Source of the DNA: Marinihelvus sp963695135
GTDB lineage: Bacteria > Pseudomonadota > Gammaproteobacteria > Xanthomonadales > SZUA-36
DNA: 64,000 bases
Assembly (NCBI GenBank): GCA_963695135.1
Contig: CAVOGA010000001.1
Location: forward strand, 682,001 to 746,000
Direction of reading: 5' to 3'
Every line of letters begins with the position of its first letter. Position 1 is the first letter of the stretch. Positions 19,830-28,827 of the stretch are shown in pieces. The notes under the pieces are model-generated. The model saw nothing but the letters and a program-made list of their open reading frames with translations. It was not told the DNA's origin and did no database searches. A program made the translations under genes and the position numbers.

Positions 19830-19845
19830 AGGCCTGGTTCCGTGG

Positions 19846-20100
19846 TCAGATCTTGGAGCCCGGTTCGCGGGTTTCCGGCTCCGCGCCGTGCTGGGCAGCC
19901 TCGCCGGGTTTCGGGTCGGCGACCAGTTGCTCCTGGTTCTCGTCCTTGTCGGACGAGCCGTCGTCTTCCATGCCTTTCTTGAAGCCCTTTACCGCACCGC
20001 CCAGGTCGCTGCCGATATTGCGCAGACGCTTGGTGCCAAAAACCAGCACGACGATAAGCAGCAGGATCGCGAGCTGCCAGCCGCTAATACCTCCAACCAT
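19846..20100 (-). CDS. tatA: Sec-independent protein translocase TatA
   Basis: 84 residues. MVGGISGWQLAILLLIVVLVFG forms the short membrane helix, ended by the invariant Phe-Gly and the amphipathic helix KRLRNIGSDLGGAVKGFKKGM. TatA oligomers form the passage for folded proteins. It is first in tatABC; the operon is read leftwards from here. Confidence 0.96.
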   Translation of the reverse strand: MVGGISGWQLAILLLIVVLVFGTKRLRNIGSDLGGAVKGFKKGMEDDGSSDKDENQEQLVADPKPGEAAQHGAEPETREPGSKI

Positions 20101-20234
20101 GATTCAACTCCGTAGACAGGTATCGTGATTTTAGCCCATTGGCGGGCTTGATACGTGAATGATTGGTGGCGCCGTGATCTCCGCCGGCCGGGGCCAGGGG
20201 CAGAAGTTCAGGTTCGGGTGGCCGGCCTACCGGG

Positions 20235-21176
20235 TCAGGGGCGGGCGCGCAGCCCGAAAAACCCGGCAATCAGCAACACCAGGATTGTCGCGAGTTTGCC
20301 ATAGGCGTCCATCACGGGAATGGCCGGAAGACCGTTCCGGTTGGGCAATTGCGGCGGCTCGCTGTTACAACCCGCCGGGGCGGCGACCGCCAGTGACTCG
20401 AAGCCGGTTTGCTCCGTCCTGGCCCGCAAGGTTGCCCGGCCAGTGTCCAGGTCCAGTTCGAGGATCTCGCTGGAGCGGGTTTGTCCCTGCCCGTTGCGGT
20501 CCGTAATGGCCCACAGACGGCCCTCGTCGTCGAAGGAGAGGCCGGCCTCGTAGTAGTCAGCAGCCTCGCTGCCGATGATGCCGACCAGGAAGGTGGCGGC
20601 AGTTGCCGTGTTGATTTCAAACAGGCTGCGGCTGTCCTGGCCGCCGTTTTCGCTCAGCAGGCCGTTGCCGAGTCCGTACAGGCGTGTCGGGTTGCCATAG
20701 GCCGCCAGCGCGCTGATGTTTTCGTTCAGCGTGCCGATGCGTGTCGCCTGGCCGGCTGTGCTCAGGCGGTACAAGGCCTTGTCTGCGATGGAACTGACGT
20801 AGAGGTCGCCGTTGCAGTCAAAGCTCATGCCAAAATCGTTGCCTGACAGGGACTCGAGTCCGCGAATCGGTGACACCAGGTCCCGGTCCACCGTGCCGTT
20901 GCCGGTGCTGATGGGGAACAGGCTGAGGCTCTGGTCATCAAGGCCCCAGAGAACGCCGTCCGGGTCAAACGCCAGTCCTTCAACATCGCTGAAGACCGTG
21001 GTGGCGGACTGGACCAGGCCGCGCTCCTGGGCGGATCCGTTGGCCAGGTCAATCCGGTACAAGCGATCACCGTTGGCTTCGTCCGAGTTCACGCTGTAAC
21101 CCACGGGCGCGCCAAACGCGCTGTTCACAGACAGCGCGAGCATTCCGATCAGGGCGATGCGGATCATTCTTTCCAT
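20235..21176 (-). CDS. Exported beta-propeller-like protein with C-terminal exosortase-type sorting signal
   Basis: 313 residues with a signal peptide (IRIALIGMLALSVNSAFG). The body repeats blocks such as DVEGLAFDPDGVLWGLDD, SLSGNDFGMSFDCNGDLYVS and GLSFDDEGRLWAITDRNG, resembling a propeller of the kind seen in phytase/gluconolactonase-like or DUF-type surface proteins. The C-terminus reads IPVMDAYG, then a membrane helix, then RARP. This is close to the IPTLxxWG-CTERM pattern processed by exosortase H, with Asp-Ala-Tyr replacing the usual Ser-Glu-Trp. No exosortase lies in this window. Substrate or ligand unknown. Confidence 0.7.
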   Translation of the reverse strand: MERMIRIALIGMLALSVNSAFGAPVGYSVNSDEANGDRLYRIDLANGSAQERGLVQSATTVFSDVEGLAFDPDGVLWGLDDQSLSLFPISTGNGTVDRDLVSPIRGLESLSGNDFGMSFDCNGDLYVSSIADKALYRLSTAGQATRIGTLNENISALAAYGNPTRLYGLGNGLLSENGGQDSRSLFEINTATAATFLVGIIGSEAADYYEAGLSFDDEGRLWAITDRNGQGQTRSSEILELDLDTGRATLRARTEQTGFESLAVAAPAGCNSEPPQLPNRNGLPAIPVMDAYGKLATILVLLIAGFFGLRARP

Positions 21177-21494
21177 AGCCTGGCAGTTCGCTGCCTTTTC
21201 GTGGCGATAAACGGACTGTCAATGCTAGCAGAAAGGCCAGCGATTACAAGAATTTATGGCTGCATGCCGGCCACGCCGGGCGCCCTGTTGCAAGCGCGCA
21301 ACAAGGCATCGCTCACAAGGCCTTGCGCCTGACTGACGCCAGGCAGGCATGCAGGCTCGGAGTGATCAGGGTTTGCTGCACGCATGGCCACGCTGTCTTG
21401 CGCTGGGCGAGCCCGGCCTGGCGTTGCGGGAGGTGGTTTGTGGTCTTTTTACCACACGGCTTGGCGGACGCCTAACCGCGCGAAACCCGGCGGT
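21177..21494. other. Gene-free stretch between queD and the sorting-signal gene
   Basis: 318 bases with no convincing gene. It must carry the promoter of the minus-strand gene starting at 21176. Small imperfect inverted repeats are present (for example GTGGT/ACCAC around 21440-21455) but none has the form of a clear terminator, riboswitch or repeat found elsewhere in the window. Confidence 0.4.
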
Positions 21495-21863
21495 TCAGGA
21501 CCCGGGTCGCGGCCCGGAATAGCTGCAACCCGCGTTGCAGGTCTCCTGCACCACCACCCGGGACAGCCCCGCAAGCTCCGGCTGGAGGCGCCCCCAGATC
21601 CAGCGCGCCAGGTTCTCCGAGGTGGGGTTTTCCAGGCCGTCGATATCGTTGAGCAGGTGATGGTCCAGTTGCTCAAAGAGCGGCTGAAAGGCCTTTTTCA
21701 GGTCCGCAAAATCCATGACCCAGCCGGACTCCTCGCCCAGTTCGCCGGTGACGTGCACTTCGATTCGAAAAGAATGGCCGTGCATCCGGCGGCATTTGTG
21801 ACCCTCGGGCACATTGGGCAGAAAGTGGGCCGCTTCGACCTGGAAAACGCGAAATACATCCAT
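21495..21863 (-). CDS. queD: 6-carboxytetrahydropterin synthase QueD (PTPS family)
   Basis: Converts 7,8-dihydroneopterin triphosphate to 6-carboxy-tetrahydropterin in queuosine (7-deazaguanine) synthesis. Started at ATG 21863, giving 122 residues like E. coli QueD; the longer reading adds 49 residues unlike the family. Zinc ligands are His in AAHFLP and the pair in MHGHSF. The catalytic cysteine precedes them in GHKCRRMHGH. WVMDFADLK and LDHHLLND complete the PTPS pattern. It is divergent from the amidohydrolase gene. Confidence 0.93.
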   Translation of the reverse strand: MDVFRVFQVEAAHFLPNVPEGHKCRRMHGHSFRIEVHVTGELGEESGWVMDFADLKKAFQPLFEQLDHHLLNDIDGLENPTSENLARWIWGRLQPELAGLSRVVVQETCNAGCSYSGPRPGS

Positions 21864-21928
21864 GGAGCGATTGTGCGCACCGGCGTCGCATGGTGCAAGC
21901 ATCGATGCCTCGAAGCCGCTGAAAACGC

Positions 21929-21934
21929 TATACT
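21929..21934 (+). promoter_or_regulatory. -10 box for the amidohydrolase gene
   Basis: TATACT followed by a GC-rich start region, 36 bases before the ATG at 21970. No convincing -35. Confidence 0.4.
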
Positions 21935-21969
21935 GCGCCCCTTTTACACCCTGCCCGAAGAGCCACGCC

Positions 21970-23517
21970 ATGCGAATCATGCTGTTTCTGTTTGCCGCCC
22001 TTTTCACCATTGAGGCCCTGGCGGCGCCCGCTCTGTCTCCGGACCGCTATCGCGGCGAGGGACCCTTCGAACGGCTGATTCTGCGTGAAGTCATGATGGT
22101 TAACGGTGAGGGCGCTCCCCCGGTCGGTCCGGTGGATATCCTTATCGAGGGCAACCGCATCGCGGAAATCAAGGGGCTGGGCATTCTGCAGCCGATCGAC
22201 GAATCGCGCCGGATTCCCGTCCGTGAAGGTGACCGCGTGCTTGAGCTGGATGGCGCCTGGGTGCTGCCCGGCTTCGTGGATATGCACGGTCATTTTGGCG
22301 GCGATGAGCAGGGTGTTCCGGCCGAATACGTGGCCAAACTGTGGCTGGCGCACGGCATTACCACCGTGCGCGAACCGGGCAGCGGCAACGGCCTGGATTG
22401 GGTTCTTGAGCAGCAGCAGCGCAGCGAGCGCAACGAGATTACCGCTCCGCGCATCGTGCCCTACGTGTTTTTCGGCCAGGGCGTGGATGGCCCGTTCACG
22501 GACCCGGAAGCCGCGCGGGAGTGGGTGCGCGACATCGCACGCCAGGGCGCCCAGGGCATCAAGTTCTTTGGCGCACCGCCGGAGATCATGATTGCCGCGC
22601 TCGACGAGGCCGGCAAACAGGGCCTGGGCTCGGCGATGCACCACGCACAGCTCGACGTGGTCAACTGGAACGTGCTGGACTCGGCCCGCAACGGCATGAC
22701 CACCATGGAGCACTGGTACGGCCTGCCGGAAGCCATGTTCGAAGACCAGGTCATCCAGGACTACCCGCTGGACTATAACTACGCCAATGAGCAGGACCGC
22801 TTCGGTGCGGCGGGGCGCCTGTGGCTGCAGGCGGCAGAGCCCGGTTCAGACCTCTGGGTCGCGGTTCGTGATGAGCTGATCGAACTGGACTTCACCCTCG
22901 ACCCGACCATGACCATTTACGAGGCCAGCCGCGACCTGATGCGCGAAATGAACGCCGACTGGCACGAGCTCTACACCCATCCGAACCTGTGGGCGTTTTT
23001 CCAGCCCTCCTTCGAGGCGCATGGCTCCTACTGGTTTGACTGGACCACGGCGGACGAGATTGCCTGGAAACAGAACTTCGCGCGCTGGATGGCCTTCATC
23101 GACGACTACAAGGACCAGGGCGGCCGGGTCACCGTGGGCTCTGATTCCGGCTATATCTGGAAGGTCTACGGCTTCGGATACATACGCGAGATGGAACTGT
23201 TGCAGGAGGCCGGCTTCCATCCCCTGGAAGTGGTCCGCTCGGCCACCTGGCTGGGGGCCGAGGCGCTGGGAATGCAGGACAGCATTGGCTCGATCCGCGT
23301 TGGCAAGCTGGCCGACCTGGTGGTCGTGGCAGAAAACCCCCTGCGCAACTTCAAGGTGCTCTACGGCACCGGCCACTTCCGCCTCAACGAGGACAACGAG
23401 CCGGTCCGGGTCGGTGGTGTGCTTTACACCATCAAGGACGGCATCGTGTTCGATGCGAAACAACTGCTGGCGGACGTGGCGCGCATCGTCAACGAGGCGC
23501 GCGCCGAGGAAGAATGA
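21970..23517 (+). CDS. Exported amidohydrolase-family metal enzyme
   Basis: 515 residues from ATG 21970, chosen because a signal peptide follows (IMLFLFAALFTIEALA). It has the amidohydrolase TIM-barrel pattern: GAWVLPGFVDMHGHFGG (metal-binding HxH, near residue 105), GIKFFGAPPE with the possible bridging lysine, MHHAQLD and MEHWYGL histidines, VTVGSDSGY with the metal aspartate, and the closing GSIRVGKLADLVVV beta-sandwich. Family members hydrolyse cyclic amides, peptides or imides; the substrate is unclear. The signal peptide places it in the periplasm, like imidazolonepropionase-related periplasmic dipeptidases. Confidence 0.88.
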   Translation: MRIMLFLFAALFTIEALAAPALSPDRYRGEGPFERLILREVMMVNGEGAPPVGPVDILIEGNRIAEIKGLGILQPIDESRRIPVREGDRVLELDGAWVLPGFVDMHGHFGGDEQGVPAEYVAKLWLAHGITTVREPGSGNGLDWVLEQQQRSERNEITAPRIVPYVFFGQGVDGPFTDPEAAREWVRDIARQGAQGIKFFGAPPEIMIAALDEAGKQGLGSAMHHAQLDVVNWNVLDSARNGMTTMEHWYGLPEAMFEDQVIQDYPLDYNYANEQDRFGAAGRLWLQAAEPGSDLWVAVRDELIELDFTLDPTMTIYEASRDLMREMNADWHELYTHPNLWAFFQPSFEAHGSYWFDWTTADEIAWKQNFARWMAFIDDYKDQGGRVTVGSDSGYIWKVYGFGYIREMELLQEAGFHPLEVVRSATWLGAEALGMQDSIGSIRVGKLADLVVVAENPLRNFKVLYGTGHFRLNEDNEPVRVGGVLYTIKDGIVFDAKQLLADVARIVNEARAEEE

Positions 23518-23544
23518 CCAGGAGCGTATACGCCGGGCGGCCTG

Positions 23545-24723
23545 TCAGGACCCGCCGAAAATCACCTTGGGCCGGTTGAACAGCGTTGCGGCAATCGCGG
23601 CCAGGATCAGCCCCAGGACCAGGGTGCCGCCGGAAGAAATCAGCAACCAGGCATTGGGCACAACCTCCCCACGCAGGAATTCGGCGATCAGCAGGTTCTG
23701 GGAAAACATGGGGATGGTCATCATCCAGGCTTCCGGCTTCATCGGGTTGGTCATGAAGATCAGGCTCGGAATCATGGGAATGAAAATCACCAGGCCCATG
23801 TAGGACTGCGCCTCGCGAAAGCCCTTGGCAAAGGTCGCCAGCAGGGTGAGCAGGGCGGCCGCCAGCACGGCCACCGGCCCCACCACCAGCAGTAACTTAC
23901 CGATCATTCCGAGGCCCAGTTCCAGCTCGAAACCCAGCGCGCCGGTCGGCATGTAGGGCAGCGCCAGGCGGAAGGACAGCAGGGTCAGCATCAGCGAGGC
24001 CATGGCGAAGGCCGCCGTGGCGAGCATCTTGCCGCTCATGATTTGCCAGCGCGGCACCGGATTCAGCAACAGGGGCTCCAGGGAGCGCCGCTCCTTTTCG
24101 CCGGCAGTGCTGTCGATCGCCAGGTGCATGCCGCCGGCAAACGCCGTGATCATCAGGAAGTAGGGCAGGAAGATCATGGCCAGCGCCCCGCGGCTCTGGG
24201 GCGTGGACAGGTCCACGTCTTTCGGCACCAGCGGTGACGCCAGCGCCGGCGCCACGCCGCGCAGCTGCAGCCGCAGGGCGCCGATTTGCTGCCCGTAGCC
24301 GGCCAGCATCATGCGCACCCGGCCCATGGGAATATTCGATTCGCGACGTGACGGGTCGGCAATCACCTCAACCACGGCGGGCTCCCCGGCCCGCCACTGC
24401 TCCGGAAACGTCTCCGGAATGCGCAGCACGACGGGATTTTCCTGGGTCCGCACCGTCTGTTCCGGGTCGTCAGGCGGCGGCTTGATCACCACCCCCTGCT
24501 GTTCCAGGTAGCGCAGCAGGTTGGGGGCGTATTCCGCACCCACCACCGGCAGCTCGATGGTCGCCTCCGCCTTTTCTTCCTGGGAGGAAATGCTCAGGTA
24601 GCTCATCCCGATAATCAGGAAGGGAAACAGGATCGGGCCGAGCAGCAGCGAGTTGAAGGCCGCGCGCCGGTCGCGCAGGTTCTCGATGACCTCTTTTTTG
24701 AAAACCGTGCCCAGGCCGCTCAT
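23545..24723 (-). CDS. ABC transporter permease (NatB / ABC-2 type)
   Basis: 392 residues. One membrane helix near residue 25, a large extracytoplasmic domain (about 50-180), then five or six helices from FLPYFLMITAFAGGMHLAIDS. The block AGEKERRSLEPLLLNPV is typical of NatB-type exporters. Its ATG overlaps the stop of the ATPase gene by 4 bases. NatAB systems export sodium or other substrates; the cargo cannot be told. It is the last gene of a hydrolase-ATPase-permease unit. Confidence 0.9.
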   Translation of the reverse strand: MSGLGTVFKKEVIENLRDRRAAFNSLLLGPILFPFLIIGMSYLSISSQEEKAEATIELPVVGAEYAPNLLRYLEQQGVVIKPPPDDPEQTVRTQENPVVLRIPETFPEQWRAGEPAVVEVIADPSRRESNIPMGRVRMMLAGYGQQIGALRLQLRGVAPALASPLVPKDVDLSTPQSRGALAMIFLPYFLMITAFAGGMHLAIDSTAGEKERRSLEPLLLNPVPRWQIMSGKMLATAAFAMASLMLTLLSFRLALPYMPTGALGFELELGLGMIGKLLLVVGPVAVLAAALLTLLATFAKGFREAQSYMGLVIFIPMIPSLIFMTNPMKPEAWMMTIPMFSQNLLIAEFLRGEVVPNAWLLISSGGTLVLGLILAAIAATLFNRPKVIFGGS

Positions 24724-25454
24724 GCCAGCAGGCCCTCGTCAGAGCCGATCAGGGCCACGAAGGCGTCCTCGATGTTGGCTTTGCCGCTGCGCTCGCACAG
24801 TTCGTCCGGGGTGCCGTCGGCGGCGATACGGCCCTTGGCGATGATGATGATGCGGTCACAGAGCGCGGCGACCTCCTGCATGATATGCGTGGAGAGCACC
24901 ACCGAGTGTCCATGGGCCTTCAGATCGAGAATGTACTGACGCAGGGCGCGGGTGGTCATCACGTCAAGACCGTTGGACGGCTCGTCCATCATCACGGTCT
25001 GCGGGCCGTGCACCATGGCGCGCGCAATGGCGACCTTGACCTGCTGGCCCTGGGAAAACCCGTCGGTGCGCCGGTCAATGAAATCTTCCATGTTCAGGGT
25101 TTTGGCCAGTTCGTCTGTCCGCTGCCGGATGAGCGCCTTGTCCATGCCGTGCATTGCGCCGTAGTAGGCGATGTTTTCGCGTGCGGTCAGGCGCTTGTAC
25201 AGGCCGCGCCCGTCCGGCACCACGCCGAGGGTACGCTTGATGTCCATGGCGTTTTCCACCGGGTCAAGCCCGTCAATGCGGATCGTGCCCTCGTCCGGTG
25301 GCAGCAGGGAATAGAGCATGCGCAGGGTGGTCGTCTTGCCCGCGCCGTTGGGGCCGAGCAGGCCGGTGATCTCCCCGTCGTTCATGCGGAAAGAGATGTC
25401 GCGTACCGCCTTGACCTCGCCGAAGGACTTGCTCAGGTTCTGTACTTCGATCAT
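24720..25454 (-). CDS. ABC transporter ATP-binding protein (NatA type)
   Basis: 244 residues with all ATPase motifs: Walker A GPNGAGKTTT, signature FSQGQQ (in place of LSGGQ), Walker B VMMDEPSNGLD and the switch histidine in LSTHIMQEV. It powers the permease encoded downstream. The glutamine-rich signature FSQGQQVKVAIARA is the form seen in NatA. The start codon overlaps the stop of the TAP-like hydrolase by 4 bases. Confidence 0.95.
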   Translation of the reverse strand: MIEVQNLSKSFGEVKAVRDISFRMNDGEITGLLGPNGAGKTTTLRMLYSLLPPDEGTIRIDGLDPVENAMDIKRTLGVVPDGRGLYKRLTARENIAYYGAMHGMDKALIRQRTDELAKTLNMEDFIDRRTDGFSQGQQVKVAIARAMVHGPQTVMMDEPSNGLDVMTTRALRQYILDLKAHGHSVVLSTHIMQEVAALCDRIIIIAKGRIAADGTPDELCERSGKANIEDAFVALIGSDEGLLA

Positions 25455-26942
25455 GGCTCGGGTCCCAGCAGGGTGGTGAAGAAAGGTGATGCCTCGATCG
25501 TTTCAAAGCAGCTCGTGTCCAGCCCCGTGATGTTGCCCGCCTCGATAAAGTCCGCGATCACGTCCTGCACACATTGATGCTGCATGACCGAGTGGGCCTG
25601 GCCGCCGGCCACCAGGTTGACGTGGTTGCTGAAGCTCTCAGCGGCCTGTGCCGCATACCGGGGCGGGGTCACCGGGTCACGTTCGCCGGATACCAGCAGC
25701 ACCGGCACATCCGAGATCACCGGTTCATGAAAATCGTCCGGCACCGGGCCCTGCGGCCAGACGCTGCACTGGGCTTCGATAACCTGGAGCATGACGTTGC
25801 CGAGCAGCGTGTCCGACTGGTCTGCGCCCAGGTTCATGAAGGGATAGTCCTCGCTGCACACCACCGAGAGCTCCATGCCCCGCGACAGTGCCTCGCTGAG
25901 CCCGCTCATGACCAGCAGCGCCTGGCTGGCCAGTCGTTCGAGCTGGCCGGTCTCCACCGCCTCGTTGATCAGCAGCGGCAGCAGGGCCTGGGTTTCCGAG
26001 GAGTAACTCAGGAAGCGAATGGCCACGGCCAGCGTTTCGGCGTTCAGCAGCATGGATTGCGGCTGGCCGGTGAGGGGGTCGGTAATGGTGATGTAGCGGG
26101 GATTTTCCCGCAGTTCCAGGAACAGCTCATCGAGCGCCTGCCGCTCGTCCGGGAACAGCGCCGCGCAGTTGCTGTCGGCCGCGCAGTCATCCAGCACCTG
26201 GTCTACCGCCGCATCCAGCATCGGCGCATGCTCCTGGCCCAGCGCCAGTTGCATGGGCACCACGCTGTCCAGCACCACGCTGCGCACGGTTTCCGGGAAC
26301 TGGCGCAGGTACACCTGCGCGGCCCGGGTGCCGTAGGACACGCCGACCAGGTTGATCTGGTCATAGCCCATGGCGCGGCGCACACGGTCGATGTCCTGCA
26401 TGGCGATGGTCGTGGTGTAGAAGCGCGGGTCGCCGTCGAGGTCCGTCCAGGCAGCGTTCCGATTCGCGGCGAATCTCGTCAAGGTCGATGGCCGCTTCCA
26501 GGTCCATGGTTTCCGGACCGGGGCACTGGAGCTGATTGGACTGTCCCGTGCCGCGCTGGTCGACCATGATGATGTCGCGGTTCTTGCGCACCTTGCGCAG
26601 GGTGCTGCGAATCATCACCCAGGTCTCGCTGGCGGCCTGGCCGGGCCCGCCGGCCAGGAAAAATACCGGGTCCGCGGCGGGCGTCTGCGAGTTGGAGTCG
26701 CCCACGGCCACGTGCAGGCGGATCGTCGGGCCTTCCGGGTCATCCGGGTTTTCCGGAACTTCGAGGTAGCCACAGCGGGCAGCCGCCGTTGCCGGCGTGC
26801 CGGGCATGGAGAGGGTGCAGTTGCTGAGCTCTATCGTGTTGTCCTCCGGTACCGCGTAAGCCGGGGTACCAAGGAGCATGAGCATCGCGGCGACACTGCC
26901 CCCCAGAATGGGTCGTCGCTGGTTCATCATCGTCTGGCGCAT
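25451..26942 (-). CDS. Exported alpha/beta hydrolase (TAP-like peptidase), one +1 frame break
   Basis: Signal peptide at the start (ILGGSVAAMLMLLGTPAYA). The N-terminal frame carries VFFLAGGPGQAASET (oxyanion loop) and DIIMVDQRGTGQSN. The second frame carries LVGVSYGTRAAQVYL with the nucleophile serine in GVSYG, and at the end LLVSGERDPVTPP (Asp) and GGQAHSVMQHQC (His). These are features of prolyl aminopeptidase/TAP-family hydrolases. An extra base at 26443-26444 splits the frames; corrected length is 496 residues. It is translationally coupled to a NatAB exporter. Substrate unknown. Confidence 0.88.
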
Positions 26943-27012
26943 AGGTTAAGGGTCGATATGCGGGCCGTCCATAGGCGGTTGGTCATGTGCTGGCTGTTGC
27001 CGGTCAGGGCCG

Positions 27013-27018
27013 TATAAT
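27013..27018 (+). promoter_or_regulatory. -10 box for the yadGH-type operon
   Basis: Perfect TATAAT 29 bases before the ATG at 27048; TGGCTG at 26991-26996 could serve as a weak -35 (16-base spacer). Confidence 0.45.
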
Positions 27019-27047
27019 AGCCCGCCTTCCCCGCGAAACGGCAAGCT

Positions 27048-27968
27048 ATGCTGGCACTGGACGTCAAGGATCTGCGCAAAACCTACGCCAACGGCGTTGA
27101 GGCCCTGAAGGGTATATCCCTGCAGGTGGAGGAGGGCGACTTTTTCGCACTTCTCGGCCCCAACGGCGCCGGCAAATCCACGATGATCGGAATTATTTCA
27201 TCGCTGGTGAACGCCACCGGCGGCGACGCGAAAGTGTTTGGCGCCAGCGTGATGAAGGAGCGCTCACGGGCCATGTCCTACCTCGGACTGGTGCCCCAGG
27301 AGATCAACTTCAACCAGTTTGAGAAGCCCCTGGAGATCGTGGTCAACCAGGCAGGCTACTACGGCATTCCGCGCAAGATCGCGCTGGAGCGGGCCGAGCG
27401 TTACCTGAAAGAGTTGCAGCTCTGGGAAAAACACGACAAGCCTTCCCGGGCCCTGTCCGGCGGCATGAAGCGGCGGCTGATGATCGCCCGGGCCATGGTC
27501 AACGAGCCCCGCCTGCTGATCCTGGATGAGCCGACGGCCGGCGTGGATATCGAAATTCGCCGCTCCATGTGGGAACTGGTGCGCCGCATCAACGAGCAGG
27601 GCACCACGGTGATCCTGACCACCCACTACCTCGAAGAGGCGGAAGAGCTGTGTCGCAACATCGCGATCATCGACCAGGGGCGCATCCGCGAGAACACCAG
27701 CATGAAAACCCTGCTTGCCCAGCTGGATATCGAGACCTTCGTGCTGGATTTGCGCGAGCCGCTGAGTGCGGCGCCCGTCTGCGATGACATGGAAATTGTG
27801 CTGCGCGACGAAAACACGCTGGAGGTCACCGTGTCCAAGGCCAGATCCCTGAACACCCTGTTCGCCGCACTCGATGAGCAGGGCATCAACGTGATTTCCA
27901 TGCGCAACAAGGCGAACCGCCTGGAAGAGCTGTTCATTCGCCTGGTGGACAAGGGAGTGGCGGCATGA
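27048..27968 (+). CDS. yadG: ABC transporter ATP-binding protein (YadG type)
   Basis: 306 residues. Walker A GPNGAGKSTM, signature LSGGMKRRLMIARAM, Walker B LLILDEPTAGVD, switch histidine TTHYLEEAEEL. Length and motif details match YadG of enterobacteria (308 residues), an ABC-2 type drug or lipid exporter ATPase of unsettled cargo. It overlaps the permease gene by 4 bases. Confidence 0.92.
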   Translation: MLALDVKDLRKTYANGVEALKGISLQVEEGDFFALLGPNGAGKSTMIGIISSLVNATGGDAKVFGASVMKERSRAMSYLGLVPQEINFNQFEKPLEIVVNQAGYYGIPRKIALERAERYLKELQLWEKHDKPSRALSGGMKRRLMIARAMVNEPRLLILDEPTAGVDIEIRRSMWELVRRINEQGTTVILTTHYLEEAEELCRNIAIIDQGRIRENTSMKTLLAQLDIETFVLDLREPLSAAPVCDDMEIVLRDENTLEVTVSKARSLNTLFAALDEQGINVISMRNKANRLEELFIRLVDKGVAA

Positions 27969-28749
27969 GCGCCTCCGTGAACTGGATCGGCTACAAGACC
28001 ATCGTGCGCAAGGAAGTGGTCCGTATCCTGCGGATCTGGGGCCAGACCGTGGTCCCGCCGGCCATCACCATGAGCCTGTATTTCATTATTTTCGGCAACC
28101 TGATCGGCAGCCGGATCGGTGAAATGGGCGGCTTCGACTACATGCAGTTCATCGTGCCGGGACTGGTGATGATGTCGGTGATCACCAACTCCTACGGCAA
28201 CATGGTGTCGTCCTTTTTCGGCGCCAAGTTCGGGCACCACATTGAAGAGCTGCTGATTTCACCGCTGCCCAACTGGGTCATCCTGGCCGGTTACGTGACC
28301 GGCGCCCTGGTGCGGGGTCTGCTGGTCGGCGGGGTGGTGTATGCTGGTATCTCTGTTTTTCACGGAACTTAAGGTTCAGCACCCCTGGATCACGCTGTCC
28401 GTGCTGCATTCTCACGGCCATCGTGTTTGCCATGGCCGGCATGGTGAACGCCATCTTCGCGGAAAAATTTGACGATATCGCGATCATCCCGACCTTTGTG
28501 CTGACGCCGCTGACCTATCTTGGCGGCGTGTTCTACTCCATTTCGTTGCTTCCCGAATTCTGGCAGAAAGTCTCGGCCTTCAACCCCATCCTGTACATGG
28601 TCAACGGCTTTCGCTACGGTATGCTGGGCGTATCGGATGTCAGCCTTGCGACCGCCTACCTGCTGATTGGCGTGTCTGCGGTCGTTCTGGCCGCCACCTG
28701 CCTGTACCTGCTGCAACACCGGCAAAGGGCATGCGTAGCTAAAATTTAA
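27965..28749 (+). CDS. yadH: ABC-2 type permease (YadH type), two +1 frame breaks
   Basis: The membrane partner of the upstream ATPase. The first frame covers KEVVRILRIWGQTVVPPAI to the third helix; after an extra base near 28340 a short middle frame reads LVSLFFTELKVQHPWITLSV; after another near 28407 the last frame reads FAMAGMVNAIFAEKFDDI and TFVLTPLTYLGGVFYS, the YadH signature. Corrected length is 260 residues, like E. coli YadH (256). Six membrane helices are expected. The breaks are read as sequencing insertions. Confidence 0.88.
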
Positions 28750-28827
28750 CGTTCTTTCGTCAATTTTCGATTAAGCTGTAGCTTGCGACGTTTACGGTCG
28801 CATTATTTTTGTAGAGAACACATCCCT

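Noticed and set aside
28336..28407. Programmed frameshifting in yadH (and the other broken genes)
   Set aside because: No slippery heptamer with downstream structure is shared, and 17 sites all +1 in unrelated genes fit sequencing insertions better.
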